Shown here: piece by piece, positions 42,582 to 44,946 of the stretch
Layout: every line of letters begins with the position of its first letter
Numbering within the stretch: position 1 is the stretch's first letter
Origin: Synechococcus sp. AG-679-D13
Lineage (GTDB): Bacteria > Cyanobacteriota > Cyanobacteriia > PCC-6307 > Cyanobiaceae
DNA: 44,946 nt
Direction of reading: 5' to 3'
Assembly: GCA_003210735.1 (NCBI GenBank)
Contig: QCUM01000016.1
Location: forward strand, 1 to 44,946
Notes under the pieces: generated by a model
Databases searched by the model: none
Told to the model about the DNA's origin: nothing
The model's input: the letters and a program-made list of their open reading frames with translations, nothing else
Position numbers and translations under genes: made by a program

Positions 42582-43115
42582 TCAGGATTGATTTATGCGG
42601 TCAACCTTTGCCCTTAGCTCAGCAAGCTCCTCAAGTACATCAGCATTGTCTGGACCTGATTGCTTTGGCGACTGAGGGCTTTGAGGTGAATCATCTCCAG
42701 CTCCCTTCAACCCCTTGAACATGAGTCCTCCGCCAATACCAATCATTCCCACATAAACGCCAAGCATCCAAAGAGTCGTCGGCACGAACGACATCCTGAT
42801 GCTGTTAAGCACTCCCATAAGAAGCGCGGATAGCGAGCCCCAAATCAGAAGCTTTGACCACCTTGCATAAACATCAGCAAACGCCATGCATAGCCCTATG
42901 CCAAGCGGAAGCAGTAACAGCCCCATCCCTGGACTGCCCCATGGGAATGCAAATCCTGCTCCCCAACCTCTTCCATAACCAGATCTAATTGCACCACCGA
43001 TTGCCATTGGTGCTCGCACCATGACTTGATTGGATAGTAGAAATACACCAGCAGCAAAAAAGCAGCCACCGATAATGAATTGAACGAAATCGGAAAGTGG
43101 ATTGGATTGCTTCAT
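42582..43115 (-). CDS. Hypothetical membrane protein, 177 residues
   Basis: It has about four hydrophobic helices: 'FVQFIIGGCFFAAGVFLLSN', 'GMGLLLLPLGIGLCMAFADV', 'LLIWGSLSALLMGVLNSIRM' and 'LWMLGVYVGMIGIGGGLMFK'. Between the first two is a Gly/Trp-rich stretch (residues 40-60). The cytoplasmic tail is disordered ('SPQSPQSPKQSG') and ends in a short coiled coil ('VLEELAELRAKVDRI'). Not recognised. It is bracketed by the 19-bp repeat and is the first gene of the minus-strand set. Confidence 0.7.
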   Translation of the reverse strand: MKQSNPLSDFVQFIIGGCFFAAGVFLLSNQVMVRAPMAIGGAIRSGYGRGWGAGFAFPWGSPGMGLLLLPLGIGLCMAFADVYARWSKLLIWGSLSALLMGVLNSIRMSFVPTTLWMLGVYVGMIGIGGGLMFKGLKGAGDDSPQSPQSPKQSGPDNADVLEELAELRAKVDRINQS

Positions 43116-43147
43116 TTTTGATAATTGAAGTGGATCATGATTTCTTG

Positions 43148-43166
43148 TCGGGAGATGGATAGCGAC
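43148..43166. repeat. 19-bp direct repeat, copy 2
   Basis: Identical to 42563-42581. It lies 32 bases upstream of the ATG of the 177-residue membrane gene, nearly the same distance as copy 1 from its downstream gene, so it may be a duplicated promoter or operator. Confidence 0.95.
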
Positions 43167-43249
43167 ACATAACGCCCCCTGCTTTTCCCTTTCAGGTTTT
43201 GTATTTGCTTTCAGCCAATAGGCATCAGGCTTCCCGAGGACGGACTCGA

Positions 43250-44488
43250 TTAACCAACTAACAAATCACCGTTATATTCAACCCAATCTAAATTCCCTGC
43301 CTGGCCCTCGATAACAGCAAGCAAGTGCTTCCCTTTCATAAGGTAATCGTCGTCACCGTGCGCTTGAAGATACATTCCTTTTGCAGAACCATGGATATAG
43401 ATAAAGTCTGAACCTGGTTCAAAATCTTTGATTGTGTCAATATTTTTTTTGCCTTTTCCTGATTTCAAGGATACGATGAAAGTATCATTTCCATCGCCTC
43501 CGTATAGGCTGTCTTTTCCTTTCCCACCTTCAATTAAATCATCTCCACCATGCCCATAAATTGAATCATTTCCTTTATTGCCGAAGAGAATGTCATCACC
43601 ATATTCTTTTAAACCACTAAACCCTCCGCTAATAAAGTCGTCACCTTTGCCTCCATCGATGGAGTCATTGCCTTCCTGGCCGAAAAAAACTTCATTGTTT
43701 TTAGAGCCAATAATGAGATCATTTCCATCACCTGCTCTAATGGCCTCAATATTAAGCAAAGTGTCTTTGCCGTCGCCAGTATTCTGGGCTCCTTTTTTGT
43801 TGAGATTAATTGCATTGTCTCTTCCTGAAAAATCGACAATATCGGTACCACCCTTGCCATCAATTAAATCATCTGCGTTTGGATTATTTGCAAAAATTTC
43901 GTCCGAATTATTGCCAATAATCGTAAAGCCAAAGTCGTCATCAGATTCGTTTGGCTTGTCCACATTGATGCTTTGAGATTGATCTTGAGTCTCGGTTGAA
44001 TTATCAACATTAATGTTTTGGGAATGATCGTGAAGTTCGTGCGAATTGTCAATAGTTATTGTCTGTGAATTGTTTTGAGAGACTGATTGCGAACCGCCTC
44101 CATTTTGAACGAATGAGTTATCGACATTGTTGATAACTATATTCCCTTTGCTGTCAGGCTTGCTGTCCTGGCTTGCGCTATTGTCAACTCCGCTATTGTT
44201 GAGAGTATTGTGCTGATTACTGGCCTGAACGACAATTGTCCGATCTAGAAATTCAATTTCTTCAATATTTACTAACGTCAAATCATTGTACAAGTACCTC
44301 GCGTAAGTGAGGCCAGAATTGGCTGTTGAAATCTCAAAATAAGTGCTATTTAGGTTTATGCTCAGTACATCATGACCATTTCCCCCATCAATCAGATCGT
44401 CGCCACCGGTCCACAAAATCAAATCATTACCGGTTGTCCCATTAATAGTCTCGGAACCGTAGGGAGTTTTTTCTTGAATAAATGCCAT
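43250..44488 (-). CDS. RTX repeat protein with Asn/Ser/Gln-rich middle
   Basis: From the ATG at 44488 it has 412 residues. An N-terminal RTX block ('GSETINGTTGNDLILWTGGD') is followed by a region with three imperfect units like 'SQTITIDNSHELHDH', 'SQNINVDNSTETQDQ' and 'SQSINVDKPNESDDD' (about residues 120-190). A longer RTX block follows from about 195 ('GNDSIDGGKGDDFISGG', 'GGKGKDSLYGGDGNDTF'), ending with a cap ('WVEYNGDLLVG'). No signal peptide and almost no Cys, as expected for type I secreted proteins. No protease motif. The extra 15 codons to 44533 are probably not translated. Confidence 0.82.
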   Translation of the reverse strand: MAFIQEKTPYGSETINGTTGNDLILWTGGDDLIDGGNGHDVLSINLNSTYFEISTANSGLTYARYLYNDLTLVNIEEIEFLDRTIVVQASNQHNTLNNSGVDNSASQDSKPDSKGNIVINNVDNSFVQNGGGSQSVSQNNSQTITIDNSHELHDHSQNINVDNSTETQDQSQSINVDKPNESDDDFGFTIIGNNSDEIFANNPNADDLIDGKGGTDIVDFSGRDNAINLNKKGAQNTGDGKDTLLNIEAIRAGDGNDLIIGSKNNEVFFGQEGNDSIDGGKGDDFISGGFSGLKEYGDDILFGNKGNDSIYGHGGDDLIEGGKGKDSLYGGDGNDTFIVSLKSGKGKKNIDTIKDFEPGSDFIYIHGSAKGMYLQAHGDDDYLMKGKHLLAVIEGQAGNLDWVEYNGDLLVG

Positions 44489-44520
44489 TTTGTTTGGTTT
44501 ATGTGTGAGGCTTTCACCTC

Positions 44521-44579
44521 GTGAACACACCATCGCCGGTATTGCTATCTGACACCTCCCTAGATCGAGGGATTTATTC
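44521..44579 (+). repeat. 59-base dispersed repeat, copy 2
   Basis: Ungapped match to 36878-36936 (45 of 59 positions). It lies 33 bases before the start of the RTX gene at 44488 (minus), so it may contain the promoter or leader of that gene. Confidence 0.75.
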
Positions 44580-44619
44580 GGGGCTGCCTACCCCTCAACT
44601 GGGTAAACTCTGCACAGGC

Positions 44620-44646
44620 AATAAAGAACCCCGCCTTGCGACGGGG
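44620..44646 (-). terminator. Minus-strand terminator hairpin, same as at 31886
   Basis: Minus strand: ccccgtcgcaaggcgggg followed by ttctttattgcc. The hairpin is identical to that at 31886-31903 and the following bases also agree (tt-tttattgcc). It would end a transcript coming from the right. Confidence 0.7.
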
Positions 44647-44708
44647 TGATGTTTCTTTAGTGCCAGGCATGGGATGGCATTTAGGCGTGATTAGGTAGTG
44701 ATTAAAGA

Positions 44709-44736
44709 AATAAAAAGCCCCTGCATTTGCAAGGGG
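44709..44736 (-). terminator. Minus-strand terminator after the partial gene at the right edge
   Basis: cccc / gggg arms extended by a tgc / gca pairing with one bulged T and a small loop, followed on the minus strand by ctttttattt. It lies 42 bases after the stop at 44778. Confidence 0.7.
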
Positions 44737-44777
44737 TTTGCTAAATTAGACTTACCACTAAATAGTTTATTTTGCCC

Positions 44778-44946
44778 TCATATCTCACCTATTGATGTAG
44801 TTGATGATGGTTCATCTCCCGTTTTGGAGTCGCTTGAAGTTGAAAAATCCCCTTGTGTCGTGAGCCATAAGTCGTGCACCCTCACATCCCGGTTACTTGG
44901 TGTTGATGTTAAGGCATTGATCACAGGTAGTTGTTGAACTTTCTTA
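44778..44946 (-). CDS. 3' end of a gene running in from the right (unknown)
   Basis: The frame starting at 44945 (minus) stays open for 55 codons to a TGA at 44778-44780: 'KKVQQLPVINALTSTPSNRD', 'VRVHDLWLTTQGDFSTSSDS', ending 'TTSIGEI'. A terminator follows. The tail is Ser/Thr-rich and hydrophilic. Too little is visible to name it. Confidence 0.55.
   Translation of the reverse strand, partial: KKVQQLPVINALTSTPSNRDVRVHDLWLTTQGDFSTSSDSKTGDEPSSTTSIGEI

Overview
The window looks like a chromosome segment of a marine picocyanobacterium, most likely Synechococcus. The clues are a short-form HisG, the cyanobacterial/plastid protein Ycf34, dnaA lying beside a glutathione S-transferase gene, several small families that I associate with marine Synechococcus (DUF3104-, DUF3136- and DUF3764-like, from memory), and abundant RTX proteins. 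No database search was run; all family calls come from reading the sequence.

Region 1 (1 to about 10.35 kb) is compact, GC-rich core genome: GST-like protein, ParB-like protein, dnaA (with a GTG start preceded by a perfect AGGAGG), an HtrA-type lipoprotein protease, two overlapping glycosyltransferases (TIGR04282/TIGR04283 types), a minus-strand operon hisG - ABC exporter - GNAT acetyltransferase joined by 4-base overlaps, and, divergent from it, a glyoxalase II (gloB), ridA and a small conserved protein.

Region 2 (about 10.35 to 29.3 kb) is gene-poor and lower in GC. It holds many small, mostly unrecognised proteins and a few solid genes: mscL, an ABM-type monooxygenase, ycf34, a SulP anion permease, a cupin lipoprotein, a carboxymuconolactone decarboxylase-like protein, a DUF1254/DUF1214 protein, a secreted dienelactone hydrolase and a DUF805 protein. 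Several genes here are visibly broken: a GIY-YIG-like ORF with an in-frame TGA, another ORF pair separated by TGA, a frameshift in a run of six A, and a truncated nuclease.

Region 3 (about 29.5 to 33.5 kb) is a secreted-protein cluster. A metzincin protease with RTX repeats (intact zinc site and Met-turn) is followed by an RTX-cap-like small protein, a Nif11-like peptide, a broken 70-residue gene, and a paralogous metzincin-RTX protein whose zinc site and Met-turn are both lost. The two RTX tails and even their 3' flanks are duplicates. A third RTX protein lies at 43.2-44.5 kb on the other strand.

Region 4 (about 33.7 to 44.9 kb) is an accessory region with signs of integration: a ligA BRCT fragment, a second broken copy of the 70-residue family, a 3' fragment of a tRNA-Ala(GGC) gene, and, on both sides of that fragment, an inverted duplication of a two-gene cassette. 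Each copy of the cassette ends in an array of 7-bp inverted half-sites; the half-site sequence differs between the copies but has changed in concert on both sides. To the right is a minus-strand set of unrecognised genes (43115 to 40993) containing a 19-bp direct repeat, then the third RTX gene and the 3' end of a further gene. The cassette pair around the tRNA fragment and the protease/pseudo-protease RTX pair are the best candidates for undescribed biology.
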